A stretch of 64,000 nt of DNA from contig NZ_PQGG01000026.1 in assembly GCF_002915595.1 (NCBI RefSeq), positions 1 to 64,000 on the forward strand, given 5' to 3'. Positions 30,149 to 40,145 of the stretch are shown here, in pieces (within the stretch, counting starts at the first letter, position 1; each line of letters starts with the position of its first letter). Source of the stretch: Zhongshania marina (lineage in GTDB: Bacteria > Pseudomonadota > Gammaproteobacteria > Pseudomonadales > Spongiibacteraceae). The notes under the pieces are model-generated. The model saw only the letters and a program-made list of their open reading frames with translations. It did not search any database and was not told where the DNA came from. Made by a program: the position numbers and the translations under genes.

Positions 30149-33100
30149 TTAGATAACTTCGGTAATTCCGGTGATCATAAAGGCATCTTGGTCGGGCAAT
30201 TGCACAATTGATGCAACGCCGTCGAGAAGAATAGAGCCACCCATATCGCCATCATCCCAGCTTAGCAGGCCGCTGACGCCGTCGAAGAGCACACCTGATA
30301 GCACGCCGCCTAGCACATCCACAAGACTACCCAGCAGGCCGTTCGTAAGATCCTGACCACCTATTGTGTCGGTGACACCATCCAGATCGATAATGTCTCC
30401 CACATTCAGGTCGTTGAGGGTTGAGCCACTATCACTATTGGCTAGCAATGCAACGATATCCACGGTTTCATCGGCATAGTTGTCGAGCACGTCATCCGCA
30501 ACTAAGTTCGCGACTGTATCGGTGATCGCACTCGCCGCTGTATTGCCCCACAGATCATCAAGAGCTGACAAATCCGCGATAGATGCAATATCAGTAACCA
30601 ACACATCAACACCTGTATCTTGGAATGGCAGTGCATCCAAAGAGCCCAAGTTCGCCAAGGTGTCAGCAATGCCCGAGGTGCTGTAGTCCACATCGCCCCA
30701 GAGTGCATCGAGACCTGTCAGTTCGGCAATGGTTGTAACGTCAGTAACGATGGCGTTAACAGCAGGATTGTCGAATGCGGAATCCATATTGAGATTCGCA
30801 AAGGTGTCGATAACCCCTTCAGGGCTGTAGTCGACGTCTCCCCAAAGCAGATCCAAAGACTCCAGTTGCGCAATGGTCGCGGGATCAATAAGCATCACGT
30901 TAACCCCAGTGTTCTCATAAATAGAGTCACTGGCCTCGTCGAGGTTTACCACCGAATCCAAGATAGACAGCGCATCGTAGTCAACGTCGCCCCACAGATC
31001 GTCAGTATCACTTAGCTGTAAAATGGTAGCGATACCGGTAACAGTGACGTCGACACCAAGGTCATCGAAATTCGAATCACTGCTCTCATCAACATTGTTA
31101 ATGTCGTCAATCACACCGGCACTGTAGTCAATCACACCGCTTGTCAGCGCATCAATAGCATTTAGCTGAGCAATGGAAGCCGGATCCAACACCCGCACAT
31201 CGTAATCACCGGCTGGGTATTCCAACAGATTGGCCGCGGTATCGGCAACCAAGGTCGCAAGCTGTGAGTAAAACTCATTCAATGTAAGCGCCACACCACC
31301 AAACTCAAAGCTGGTGTTAGCACCAGGGTTGCTAAGCTGCATACCAACGCCAGAATTGATCAGCTCGGCAAGAGCGTCAGCAAGGGGTGCACCATTTTGG
31401 TCCACAACCGTTACAGAGTGCGGTGAGTTACCATCAAAAATGAGGCTGCCACCGTTGGCTGCCAATTCCGCCAATTGAGCTGCGGAAATGATCATATTGG
31501 AATGCACTACAATGTTTTCAATTTCTGAGACCGTATCGTTGTCCTCATCGATATCGATCAAAGACATATCGAAACTGCCATACAGGTGCAGAGTATCGAT
31601 ATCATCACCACCAAAAACGCTGTCACCGCTGTTCACTTCCGTCGCTGTGCGAACACTAGTGAGCTCGTTGTAATCCAGCACATCGGCAATGTCCACTGAC
31701 ACAACACCCGCACCAGCGAGTTGGTAAGCGTCGCGATCATCAGCGGTAATCTCACCCACCAACACAAATATATCGTCACCGGCACCGCCGTTAAGCGTAT
31801 CGGCTCCCTGACCACCGCGAATCAAATCGGCGCCGTCGCCGGCATTAACAACAAAATTCACATCGCTAGCGGCAATACTGCTGGCGGAGCTAATTACGTA
31901 GTCGTTAGGCGCGGTAATGTCACCATCACCATTAGCGTCAATAACCAACTGATCATCGCCGCTGGCGTAAAAGCCATCACCAATAATCGCGGCACCACCG
32001 GTACCCTGCAATTGGTTATCGCCTTCGCCCACTGTCGCAACCTGACCGAAGGAGCCAAGATTAATCACATCATCGCCAGCACCGCCCTGCAAGTCCAACT
32101 CAATAACATCACTGCCAGAAACAAAGTCTGTAATGGTATCGGTCTGAGTGCCGTTAGACTCGGCGGCTGAACCATAATCAAAGGTATCAGCACCGGCACC
32201 GCCAGTTAGGCTATCGCCCTGCGTGCCGCCGACCAGAATATCGTCACCCGCGCCGCCATCCAGCGCGTCAACCCCTGCGCCACCATCTAGGCTATCGTTT
32301 CCAGCATCACCAAACAGTGCGTCCGCACCGCCAAGACCCGCTAAAATGTCATCCCCTGCGCCACCGCTGAGCGAATCATCTTCGATACCACCAACGATTA
32401 CGTCATCATTAGCCGTACCTATTACACTCAACTCCGCGTCTAACTCCCCGCTGCCATCAAAATCCAGACCACCGGTACTGCTGTCGTCATCGTCATCAGC
32501 AATAGCAGAGGCATCTACTGTTAACGTGGTCGCGTTCCAATCATCGTCAACAATAACCGAAATGGCATCGTTATCGTCGTCGTCGCCATCGGCATTGCTG
32601 GTGTTATCTAGCAGTACAATGCTGTCAACTTCGCCTTCGTCAACCTGCAAATCCAGCTCGCCAGCATCGGCCACGCCGTCACCATTTTGAACGACAGACT
32701 GATCTCCGGCCAAATCAGATACCGTTGCGGTCACTGTTACACTGGCAGCCACTTCACCCGTATTTTCAAACAACAGCGCTGCGCCACTTTGGGTAGCAAG
32801 ACGGACATCCAGATCGATCAAATCGACATCAGCGTCGGAGTCCTGACTTTCAATAGTCAAGGTCATGGCTGCTTCTTTGGCACTGGCATCAATCAGCAAG
32901 TTGTTTTCAAAATTTTCACCGATAGTCAAATCACTGACCTGAGCCAGATCACCGGTGAACAATATGGCCTCCAAACCGGTAACTTCCTGCGCCGCCTCAT
33001 CGAGCACGATCACATTGCTACCAGCGGCATCCGGGCCATGGACTCCATCAGTGCTCACTTCAAGCTCTTCTATTGAGCTTAAGCCTTCAAACACGTCGTC

Positions 33101-36100
33101 GTCGGTGTTGCCGTTAAGCACTGCATTAGTAGAACCCAGATCGTTGTCGGCACTGACAACCAGACGGTCACGACCTTCGCCTGCGGCAATAGTGTCTGCC
33201 TCGTCAGTCGCATCAATAGCGTCAACATCCGCCGCCACATTCGGTGCGTTCAAGGCGTCATCAACGCTATCGTCCGCGCGCACGGTATCGGCGTTCATAT
33301 AAAAAACATCGTCGCCCGCGCCAGTGCTGATGTGATAATTGTTTTCAGCGCTGACCGCCAAAAGCACGTCTGCACCACCAAGAATCGAAATAGCATCAGC
33401 GGTCACGTCATCGGCAATAATCACTGTATCGGCTTTACTGTTGTTGATAGTCAACGACGTATCAACCGAGACCGAGCCTTCAAGGTAACTATTGCTATGA
33501 CCGCTATCGCCAAAGCCGTTGAAATCAAAGTAATGGGAATTACTGTCGTTCAAATTCAGCACCACATGCTCAATCAGCATATCGTCGTCATCGGTCGCAC
33601 TGGCGGCATCACCAATCAAATCAGTAGAGGTTTCACCCACCTCCAATGACAAATCAAAAGCGCCGCTATTCGCGTCAATATTCAGCGTAAACGTATCATC
33701 GTCACTGCGCGCATTGTCACCGTCTACATACAGGTAAACATCTACATCGTAGTCATCTTCCAGCGCATCATCGGCATTCACGCCTGTTGCTTCATTGGCC
33801 AGTAAGTTGATCGCGATATCTTCACGTACATTGTGAAGACCGAAGTACACTTCGCTACCCGCTTCGTAAATTTCTTCCGTTGGGTCTTGCAGTAAAGCCT
33901 GCTCCTCACTGATCAGATTGATCACCGCAAGGTCGCCGTCAAAGCGTTTTATATCGGCAAAAATTTCGCCATCGTCTTCGTCGTCGTCATTTTCAACTAC
34001 GCCATCGACATCCGTTGCGGTTGCATTATCAATTTGATTCGCGATCACAAAATTTGCGGTTTCAATGCCGGTAATCATGGCATTGGCGTCTTCTTCGTTC
34101 ACGCTTAAGGTCGCGACATTGTCAGCCACACTTGCGGCAGCCACTTCTACGTAATCGAGCGCCACAACATTCAGCACATCATTACCTTCACCGCCGCGCA
34201 GCTCTGCATCTGCCCCCAGCAAGGTGGTATCGTCATTGCCACCGGTGGTATCTGCCTGCAAAAAATTGGCTACGTCGTCGCCCGCGCCCAGATCAACCAC
34301 CGCGCCTAACTCATCAACCGCACCAAGGCTATCAACCTCACGGAACAAGCCGGCCACTGTCTGAGTGCGGCTATCGCCCTCAAGAACGGTTTCATCAAAG
34401 GCATTTTCAACGGTAAAGCTGTCATTGCCAGCCCCCATGTCCACTAGGGCATTTTCACGCAAATACCCAGCAATAACCGTGTCGTTACCTGCCCCGGTCA
34501 ATACAGAACTGGCCACGGTCAGATAGGTGTCGTCGTTATTGCTGTCGGTCAGATCGCCATTATCCCAATCTTCACCATTGCGCAGGCCGTCAAAGTGCAC
34601 AAAGTCATCACCGTCGCCGGTATCAATGCTGGCAGCGCTAACGTCGTCAAAGCCACTATTATCAACTTCGTTATCGTCGGAATAGGTCGCATCTAGATCA
34701 TCAACAAATACACTGTCGGAACCTGCACCCGTATTAATACGTGTCACACCCTCAAGGTCGCTATCCACTGACACTAAATCGTCGCCAGCACCTGTAAATA
34801 TATCTCCCGCCAAATCGGAGTAGACCGCAATCTCGTCATTACCTGAACCAGAAGTGACCGACACATCTATATCATTTCGTGCAGCCGCACTGCCGCCAGA
34901 ATTATTGCCATCAGCACCACTCTGGAGGCTTAAACGTAGGTTGCCGGTCATCGCCGCACCAGCTACTGTTAATGTTGCGCTACTCATGTCGCCATCGAGG
35001 CCGTCAATATCGACATTGCCAGCACCGGAAACGGTTAACAATTGAAGCTCTTGCGTGCTGATACCATCGTTCCCCGGTGACAGCACAAAGTCTTCATCCA
35101 TTGCAATAACCACATCGGCATTCGCAGTTAGGCTAATAAACTCAGCGCCATCTGCTTCCAACCAGTTCAATTCCAAATCGTCGTTTGCAGTTATATTAAT
35201 ACTTTGATCAGTGCCTGAAAGCGTATCTTCCTCAACATTGGCGCTGATATACAGCGCGTCAATATTGGTCAGACTGGTTACTTCGACATTAACTACCTCA
35301 AAACCATAACCCTGATCTTCACCAGAATCGCCGCCTTCGGTAATAGCCAGCTCAGTAAGACGCACACTATTCAATGTTAGCGCCAGTGTGTCATCGTTAG
35401 CTGTGAGCACATCTTCGCGATAATCAAATTCCAACACGCCATCGCGGGTGGCATTGGTCACACTCAAAGAAGTTGTTGAGGCATCCAGGTCCTGCATAGA
35501 AACTTGAGAGTTATTAGCGGTAATCCGTGTCACATTCAGGGCGCGCAAGCCAGTGGCATCCTGAAAATTAATACCTTCAACGGTTTGACCGGTAACCGCA
35601 ACATTGACAGTTTCAATACCATTCAGCGTTGGCGTAATGAGGGCTTCTGCGTCGTCGTTAACTGAACCCAAAGTCACATTTAACGTTGGGTTATCGCCCA
35701 AACCATTAAGCACATCCTCGTCCTGCAAGGTGTTAACAAAGTCATCACCGCCGGGAGTAAAATCTGGACTAGAATTAAAAATATTTGCATTGCCCAGATC
35801 GTCATTTACCGTGAGTTCAAATACATCCGTGGGCGCGGTGGGGTCAATATCATTTTCTACAATGGTGCCTACAGCATCGACTGAGCTGGTGAGCTTTTCA
35901 CCGGTTAAACGTATTACGACCGTCTCGTTACCTTCTACCAACAAGTCGCCGTTCACAGTGATTTTTACCGTGGCGGTAGTTTGACCATTGGCGAATGTAA
36001 CAGCGCCGGCCTCTTCAACATAATCATCCTGAGGCGTCGCTGAACCAGTTTGCAGGGTTTCATAATTAACAACGACCGGGCCAGAAGCTGGGCGATCAAG

Positions 36101-36913
36101 ACTAATAGTGTAAGTCAGCAATACCGCATTGCCATCACCTTCGGTTACTGAGGGACTATTCGCGGTAAGTGTGTACACATCTGTGCTTGGGTCTACATCG
36201 TCATTGACGATAACACCTTCGGCAGTAATAGCCGTCTCAAGGCGACCTCCAGTGACAGATAGCACCACGGTTTCGTTACTCTCAAAATCGGTATCACCTA
36301 GAGTAGTAACATTGACCAGTGCCACGGTCTGACCCGGAGCAAAGGTTACCTGAGTCGCAACGGGAACATAGTCGTTACCCTCACTTGCGGTACTGGTCGC
36401 CGCCACTGTTTGCACGTTAAAGGTGACCGCTTCATTCAATGGCTCAGACAAAGTCAGGGTATAGGTCAGTACATTACCTTCGGTAACGCTAGGCGAATTC
36501 AGCGTTAAACTGACACTCGCAGCCTGTCCGCCGCCACCGCCACCACCACCGCCACTACTCGCCGCCGCAATGACACCGGCAGTCAGTAGACCTCCGCCTA
36601 TTAGCCAACCGGTAGAAATGCCTGCAGACGATCCACTTGTTCCACCACTGCTTTCTGCCCATACATCGCTTTGACTACTCACAACATCCATTGGCGCAAC
36701 CATGGCCGCGTCTGAATTCAAAGCCGCCAGCAATACGCCACCACCAGCATCAACTACTAATTCCTCCTCCAGACGTTGCTTTTCATTCTCTGAGTCAAAA
36801 GCATCGTCCTTAGACACGCCTGTATCCAGATCCTTTAACAACGCTAAGGGGTCAAGCTGGATATCAACACTGCTGTCGGCGTTGTCCTGAGAAGGGTTAT
36901 TCATATCTTTCAT
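30149..36913 (-). CDS. Giant RTX/Calx-beta surface protein 1 (probable type I secretion cargo)
   Basis: Very acidic protein of about 2,254 aa. The ATG at 36913 is preferred over 36982 because AGGAGA lies 5-6 bases before it. Order of parts: acidic N-terminus; hydrophobic stretch (about 96-115) followed by a nine-Gly run; two Calx-beta domains (about 135-235 and 245-360); a long beta-repeat core (about 370-1500) that is also present in the 2,891-aa giant; RTX calcium-binding nonapeptides at about 1513-1574 (GGAGDDILA, GDAGNDSLD) and again near 1700; five imperfect repeats of about 48 residues with LWGDVDYS (about 1890-2140); and a hydrophobic C-terminal tail. No Sec signal is present, so I expect export through the TolC-ABC-HlyD system at 52-57 kb and folding with Ca2+ outside. 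S-layer subunit or adhesin are both possible. It has its own terminator and is flanked by REPIN clusters. Confidence 0.85.
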   Translation of the reverse strand: MKDMNNPSQDNADSSVDIQLDPLALLKDLDTGVSKDDAFDSENEKQRLEEELVVDAGGGVLLAALNSDAAMVAPMDVVSSQSDVWAESSGGTSGSSAGISTGWLIGGGLLTAGVIAAASSGGGGGGGGGQAASVSLTLNSPSVTEGNVLTYTLTLSEPLNEAVTFNVQTVAATSTASEGNDYVPVATQVTFAPGQTVALVNVTTLGDTDFESNETVVLSVTGGRLETAITAEGVIVNDDVDPSTDVYTLTANSPSVTEGDGNAVLLTYTISLDRPASGPVVVNYETLQTGSATPQDDYVEEAGAVTFANGQTTATVKITVNGDLLVEGNETVVIRLTGEKLTSSVDAVGTIVENDIDPTAPTDVFELTVNDDLGNANIFNSSPDFTPGGDDFVNTLQDEDVLNGLGDNPTLNVTLGSVNDDAEALITPTLNGIETVNVAVTGQTVEGINFQDATGLRALNVTRITANNSQVSMQDLDASTTSLSVTNATRDGVLEFDYREDVLTANDDTLALTLNSVRLTELAITEGGDSGEDQGYGFEVVNVEVTSLTNIDALYISANVEEDTLSGTDQSINITANDDLELNWLEADGAEFISLTANADVVIAMDEDFVLSPGNDGISTQELQLLTVSGAGNVDIDGLDGDMSSATLTVAGAAMTGNLRLSLQSGADGNNSGGSAAARNDIDVSVTSGSGNDEIAVYSDLAGDIFTGAGDDLVSVDSDLEGVTRINTGAGSDSVFVDDLDATYSDDNEVDNSGFDDVSAASIDTGDGDDFVHFDGLRNGEDWDNGDLTDSNNDDTYLTVASSVLTGAGNDTVIAGYLRENALVDMGAGNDSFTVENAFDETVLEGDSRTQTVAGLFREVDSLGAVDELGAVVDLGAGDDVANFLQADTTGGNDDTTLLGADAELRGGEGNDVLNVVALDYVEVAAASVADNVATLSVNEEDANAMITGIETANFVIANQIDNATATDVDGVVENDDDEDDGEIFADIKRFDGDLAVINLISEEQALLQDPTEEIYEAGSEVYFGLHNVREDIAINLLANEATGVNADDALEDDYDVDVYLYVDGDNARSDDDTFTLNIDANSGAFDLSLEVGETSTDLIGDAASATDDDDMLIEHVVLNLNDSNSHYFDFNGFGDSGHSNSYLEGSVSVDTSLTINNSKADTVIIADDVTADAISILGGADVLLAVSAENNYHISTGAGDDVFYMNADTVRADDSVDDALNAPNVAADVDAIDATDEADTIAAGEGRDRLVVSADNDLGSTNAVLNGNTDDDVFEGLSSIEELEVSTDGVHGPDAAGSNVIVLDEAAQEVTGLEAILFTGDLAQVSDLTIGENFENNLLIDASAKEAAMTLTIESQDSDADVDLIDLDVRLATQSGAALLFENTGEVAASVTVTATVSDLAGDQSVVQNGDGVADAGELDLQVDEGEVDSIVLLDNTSNADGDDDDNDAISVIVDDDWNATTLTVDASAIADDDDDSSTGGLDFDGSGELDAELSVIGTANDDVIVGGIEDDSLSGGAGDDILAGLGGADALFGDAGNDSLDGGAGVDALDGGAGDDILVGGTQGDSLTGGAGADTFDYGSAAESNGTQTDTITDFVSGSDVIELDLQGGAGDDVINLGSFGQVATVGEGDNQLQGTGGAAIIGDGFYASGDDQLVIDANGDGDITAPNDYVISSASSIAASDVNFVVNAGDGADLIRGGQGADTLNGGAGDDIFVLVGEITADDRDAYQLAGAGVVSVDIADVLDYNELTSVRTATEVNSGDSVFGGDDIDTLHLYGSFDMSLIDIDEDNDTVSEIENIVVHSNMIISAAQLAELAANGGSLIFDGNSPHSVTVVDQNGAPLADALAELINSGVGMQLSNPGANTSFEFGGVALTLNEFYSQLATLVADTAANLLEYPAGDYDVRVLDPASIAQLNAIDALTSGVIDYSAGVIDDINNVDESSDSNFDDLGVDVTVTGIATILQLSDTDDLWGDVDYDALSILDSVVNLDEASDSIYENTGVNVMLIDPATIAQLESLDLLWGDVDYSPEGVIDTFANLNMDSAFDNPAVNAIVTDVTTIAELTGLDALWGDVDYSTSGIADTLANLGSLDALPFQDTGVDVLVTDIASIADLSALDDLWGNTAASAITDTVANLVADDVLDNYADETVDIVALLANSDSGSTLNDLNVGDIIDLDGVTDTIGGQDLTNGLLGSLVDVLGGVLSGVLFDGVSGLLSWDDGDMGGSILLDGVASIVQLPDQDAFMITGITEVI

Positions 36914-37281
36914 ACTGCTCTCCTGCTGCATGGTGTCGCTATTTGGAAACGACGAAAAGGGTGCTATCAAGTTCGTAGCCATCGAAGGCCGCTATTTTTG
37001 AACAGGACTAAGGTGAAATCAGACACGCTATTTCCCCTCTGCCTCAGTGAGTAGCGACATAAAAATATCGCCCCGCTTTACACCAGTGCATAAACTGCGC
37101 TTACGACACAGCTGACCTGTTATCCAGCAAGGAGTATAGGCAGCTGAACTTTTCAATTAACTAAGTAGATACCACTATAACGTGCAAATTATGGTGTGAA
37201 CCGTCATAGTTCGGGGAGAAATTGCTACAACTTTTAGCAGTGGGGAAAGTGAATTGCGGCGTCCTACAAGACCAACCAAGC

Positions 37282-38069
37282 GTAGGAGCGGGCCAGCCCA
37301 GGCTGCCCTCTCTTGCTGCGCAATTAACCTTGGCTGACTGCGATTGCCGCGAACAATGCCCGAGCGCTATTCCATCGGCCTCGGCGCGGCCTCCTACAAG
37401 CGAAAAAGATAGCCTAGACCGGCGACCTCCTACAAAATCACCGTACCATCACGCGTAGGAGCGGGCGCCTGACCGCGATAACCTCGGGCAACAGACCGAG
37501 CGTAATTCGATCGGCCTCAGCGCGGCCTCCTACAAGCCAAAAAAGATAGCCTAGACCGGCGACCTCCTACAAAACCACCGTACCATCATGCGTAGGAGCG
37601 GGCCAGCCCAGGCTGCCCTCTCTTGCTACGTAATTCACCTTGGCTGACTGCGATTGCCGCGAACAATGCCCGAGCGCTATTCCATCGGCCTCAGCCAAGG
37701 TGAATTGCGGCTTCATCGCAAGAGAAGGTGGCCTGGGCCAGCGGCCTCCTACAAGACCAACCAGCGTAGGAGCGGGCGCCGACCGCGATGACCACGAACG
37801 ACGTCCGAGCGTAATTCCATCGGCCTCGGCGCGACCTCCTACAAGACCAACCAGCGTAGGAACGGGCGCCGACCGCGATGACCACGAACGACGTCCGAGC
37901 GTAATTCCATCGGCCTCGGCGCGACCTCCTACAAGACCAACCAAGCGTAGGAGCGGGCGCCGACCGCGATTGCCACGATCGACAATCCGAGCGTAATTCG
38001 ATCGGCCTCAGCCAAGGTGAATTGCGGCTTTATCGCAAGAGAAGGTGGCCTGGGCCAGCGGCCTCCTAC
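37282..38069. repeat. REPIN-like cluster 2 (six elements)
   Basis: Elements at 37282-37397, 37455-37533, 37592-37752, 37766-37842, 37856-37932 and 37947-38069. The fourth and fifth are almost identical tandem copies of a 90-bp unit including their spacer. Long-loop REP arms occur on the left of the first, on both sides of the third and on the right of the sixth. The rest of the gap, 36914-37240, is the AT-rich 5' region of the giant gene; I could not place its promoter. Confidence 0.88.
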
Positions 38070-38129
38070 AAGCTAAAAGAATTGGCCCGGGTCAACGAAA
38101 CCACCCAGCACTGACCTTGATTTAGTTCA

Positions 38130-39551
38130 TCAAGCCGGCACAATGACATTGCGAGCTAGGCGCTCATTAAGGATAGCGGCTTTTAATATATTCTTTGCAT
38201 CATCATCGCCATGCACAATGCGGACGGTATCGGGCTTTTTACGCATTCGGCGAATAAAATTAAGTAGGTCCTGCTGATCGGCGTGTGCCGAATAGCCACT
38301 AATCGTTTCTACTCCGGCGCGTATGGTGTAGCGTTCACTATCAATGTCTACATAACCTTGGCGCGGGCCGTATTGTTGTATATCTCTGCCCGGGGTACCT
38401 CTAGCTTGGTAACCTACAAACAATATATTGTGGCTGGGATCTTCTAACATGGCTTTTAGATAGTTCATTATTCTACCGCCAGCACACATACCGCTAGCCG
38501 CTATGATAATGGCCGGCTGTTTGGTTTGAGTGAGTCTTGCCACCAATCGCATGTGGCTGTCGTGATCATCCACTGTAATGAGCTGCTCAAAACTAAGGGG
38601 GTGACGACCACGCCGTACACGAGATTTTGCCTCATTGTCCCAATACTGGTTTAGCTGTCGATACACATTGGTAAATCGGCTAGCCAAGGGCGAATCAACT
38701 ATGATTGGCAACTGATGCCAAGGGCTACCGCTTTCGCTGCGCCGACGCTGTTGATGGATAATACCTTCTATTTCATAGAGCAATTCCTGTGTACGACCGA
38801 TGCTAAACGCGGGAATAAGCACACTCCCGTCATCCCGTAACGCCGCTTCGATTGTCTTTTGCAAAGCCTGGGTTCGCTGTTTACGATGGTGGTGCTGGCG
38901 ATCTCCGTAGGTACTTTCTATGACGAGCTCGTCGCAACCCGAGGGCGGGTGCGGCGCATACAACAACGGAGTATGGGGTGCGCCAAGGTCACCAGAAAAA
39001 ATTACTCGGCGACGGGTGCTATGATCATCCTGTACGTCACACTCCACGTACGCCGACCCCAAAATATGCCCCGCCCGCTGTAAGCGAATTCGCAATTTAT
39101 TATCTATCACGCTCTGCCATTCACCGTAGTTCAATGGCCGAATTTGCTGGCGAATATAGCGCATAAATCGATCAATCAGTGTCGCATCGCGAGTGACCCC
39201 AACCTTCAATGCATCTTCCAAAACTAAGGGCAGCAACTTTGCCGACGGACACGAGCAATAGATGGGACCGCGAAAACCAGCGGCGATTAAATAAGGAATA
39301 CGGCCGACGTGATCAATATGTACATGGGTTACGACCAAAGCTTGAACAGTGCTTAGATCAAACTCAATAGACAAATCATTGCCGCTCCGCCCTTGGGGTG
39401 AAGTCTCTGCACCTTGGAATAAGCCGCAATCAATTAAAATTGAATGCAACGGCGAAGCAAATAATTGGTGGCAAGAGCCAGTTACGCCATTCACCGCTCC
39501 GTGATGAATGATATTGGCCGTGGCGTTAGCCACGTATGACATAGCGCTCAT
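38130..39551 (-). CDS. Beta-CASP metallo-beta-lactamase fold ribonuclease-like protein
   Basis: Protein of 473 aa with the metallo-beta-lactamase zinc motif HVHIDHVGRIPYL, then FSGDLG, and the beta-CASP motifs ESTYGDR, PAFSIGRTQELLYEI, ASGMCAGGRIMNYL and SGYSAHADQQDL, ending with VHGDDDAKNIL in the C-terminal Zn-dependent RNA-specificity region. These fit the YSH1/CPSF73-like bacterial group that cleaves RNA. All zinc ligands seem present. AAGGA lies about 9 bases before the ATG. It stands alone between two REPIN clusters; no functional link to the surface proteins is visible. Confidence 0.88.
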   Translation of the reverse strand: MSAMSYVANATANIIHHGAVNGVTGSCHQLFASPLHSILIDCGLFQGAETSPQGRSGNDLSIEFDLSTVQALVVTHVHIDHVGRIPYLIAAGFRGPIYCSCPSAKLLPLVLEDALKVGVTRDATLIDRFMRYIRQQIRPLNYGEWQSVIDNKLRIRLQRAGHILGSAYVECDVQDDHSTRRRVIFSGDLGAPHTPLLYAPHPPSGCDELVIESTYGDRQHHHRKQRTQALQKTIEAALRDDGSVLIPAFSIGRTQELLYEIEGIIHQQRRRSESGSPWHQLPIIVDSPLASRFTNVYRQLNQYWDNEAKSRVRRGRHPLSFEQLITVDDHDSHMRLVARLTQTKQPAIIIAASGMCAGGRIMNYLKAMLEDPSHNILFVGYQARGTPGRDIQQYGPRQGYVDIDSERYTIRAGVETISGYSAHADQQDLLNFIRRMRKKPDTVRIVHGDDDAKNILKAAILNERLARNVIVPA

Positions 39552-39623
39552 TGTTCTGATCCTTCAGAGTTTTATCCGTGTTCGTTCTTATATAGCCCCT
39601 TATTAGCAATTTGTGAAGTGATC

Positions 39624-39992
39624 GGCACCGACCGCGATAACCACGGACAACAGACCGAGCGTAATTCTATCGGCCTCGGCGCGGCCTCCTACAAACGAAA
39701 AGAGATGGCCTGGGCCGGGCGCCCCCTACAAAACCACCGCACCATCACGCGTAGGAGCGGGCTCCTGACCGCGATCTCGGGCTGCGTCGGAGCGCATTTC
39801 ACCTTGGCTGACCGCGATTGCCGTGAACGAAAGACCGAGCGTAATTCATCGGCCTCGGCGCGGCCTCCCACAAACGAAAAGAGATGACCTGGGCCAGCGG
39901 CCTCCTACAAAACTCCTTACCATCTTGCGTAGGAGCGGGCTCCTGACCGCGATAACCACGAACAACAGACCGAGCGTAAATCAACGGCCTCG
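39624..39992. repeat. REPIN-like cluster 3 (three elements, two truncated)
   Basis: Elements at 39624-39692 (left end missing), 39751-39871 (core partly duplicated, with an inserted CATTTCACCTTGGCTGACC segment) and 39929-39992 (right end missing). Spacers of the AAAACCACCGCACCATC type link them. Together they occupy most of the gene-free stretch 39552-40145; the remaining AT-rich DNA after 39993 precedes the next gene. Confidence 0.82.
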
Positions 39993-40145
39993 TATTTTTA
40001 CGGATTCACCTTAGTTAGCAAAACACATAGAGTTGACGCTATTAAGGAAATAGTTGCATCAAACATGAGCTCGGCATCACAGTTGTTAAGACTTTAGATA
40101 GCTCAAATTTTAAGCTTCAAAGAATGAATAAAGTGGGCGCCCACA

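Noticed and set aside
29518-30152. Several overlapping open frames of 80-166 codons on both strands
   Set aside because: They are read through REPIN-like repeats, are rich in repeat-derived peptides, and lack ribosome-binding sites and homology to real proteins. The same applies to frames at 37222-37996 and 39618-40014.
30171-36890. Open frames opposite giant gene 1
   Set aside because: They are antisense shadows of a repetitive, GC-skewed coding sequence. The giant frame itself has domain structure, a ribosome-binding site and a terminator. The same holds for frames opposite giant gene 2.
29479-38069. Possible CRISPR array
   Set aside because: Repeats are palindromic pairs of varying length with conserved, not unique, spacers. 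They occur in several clusters, and no cas gene is present.
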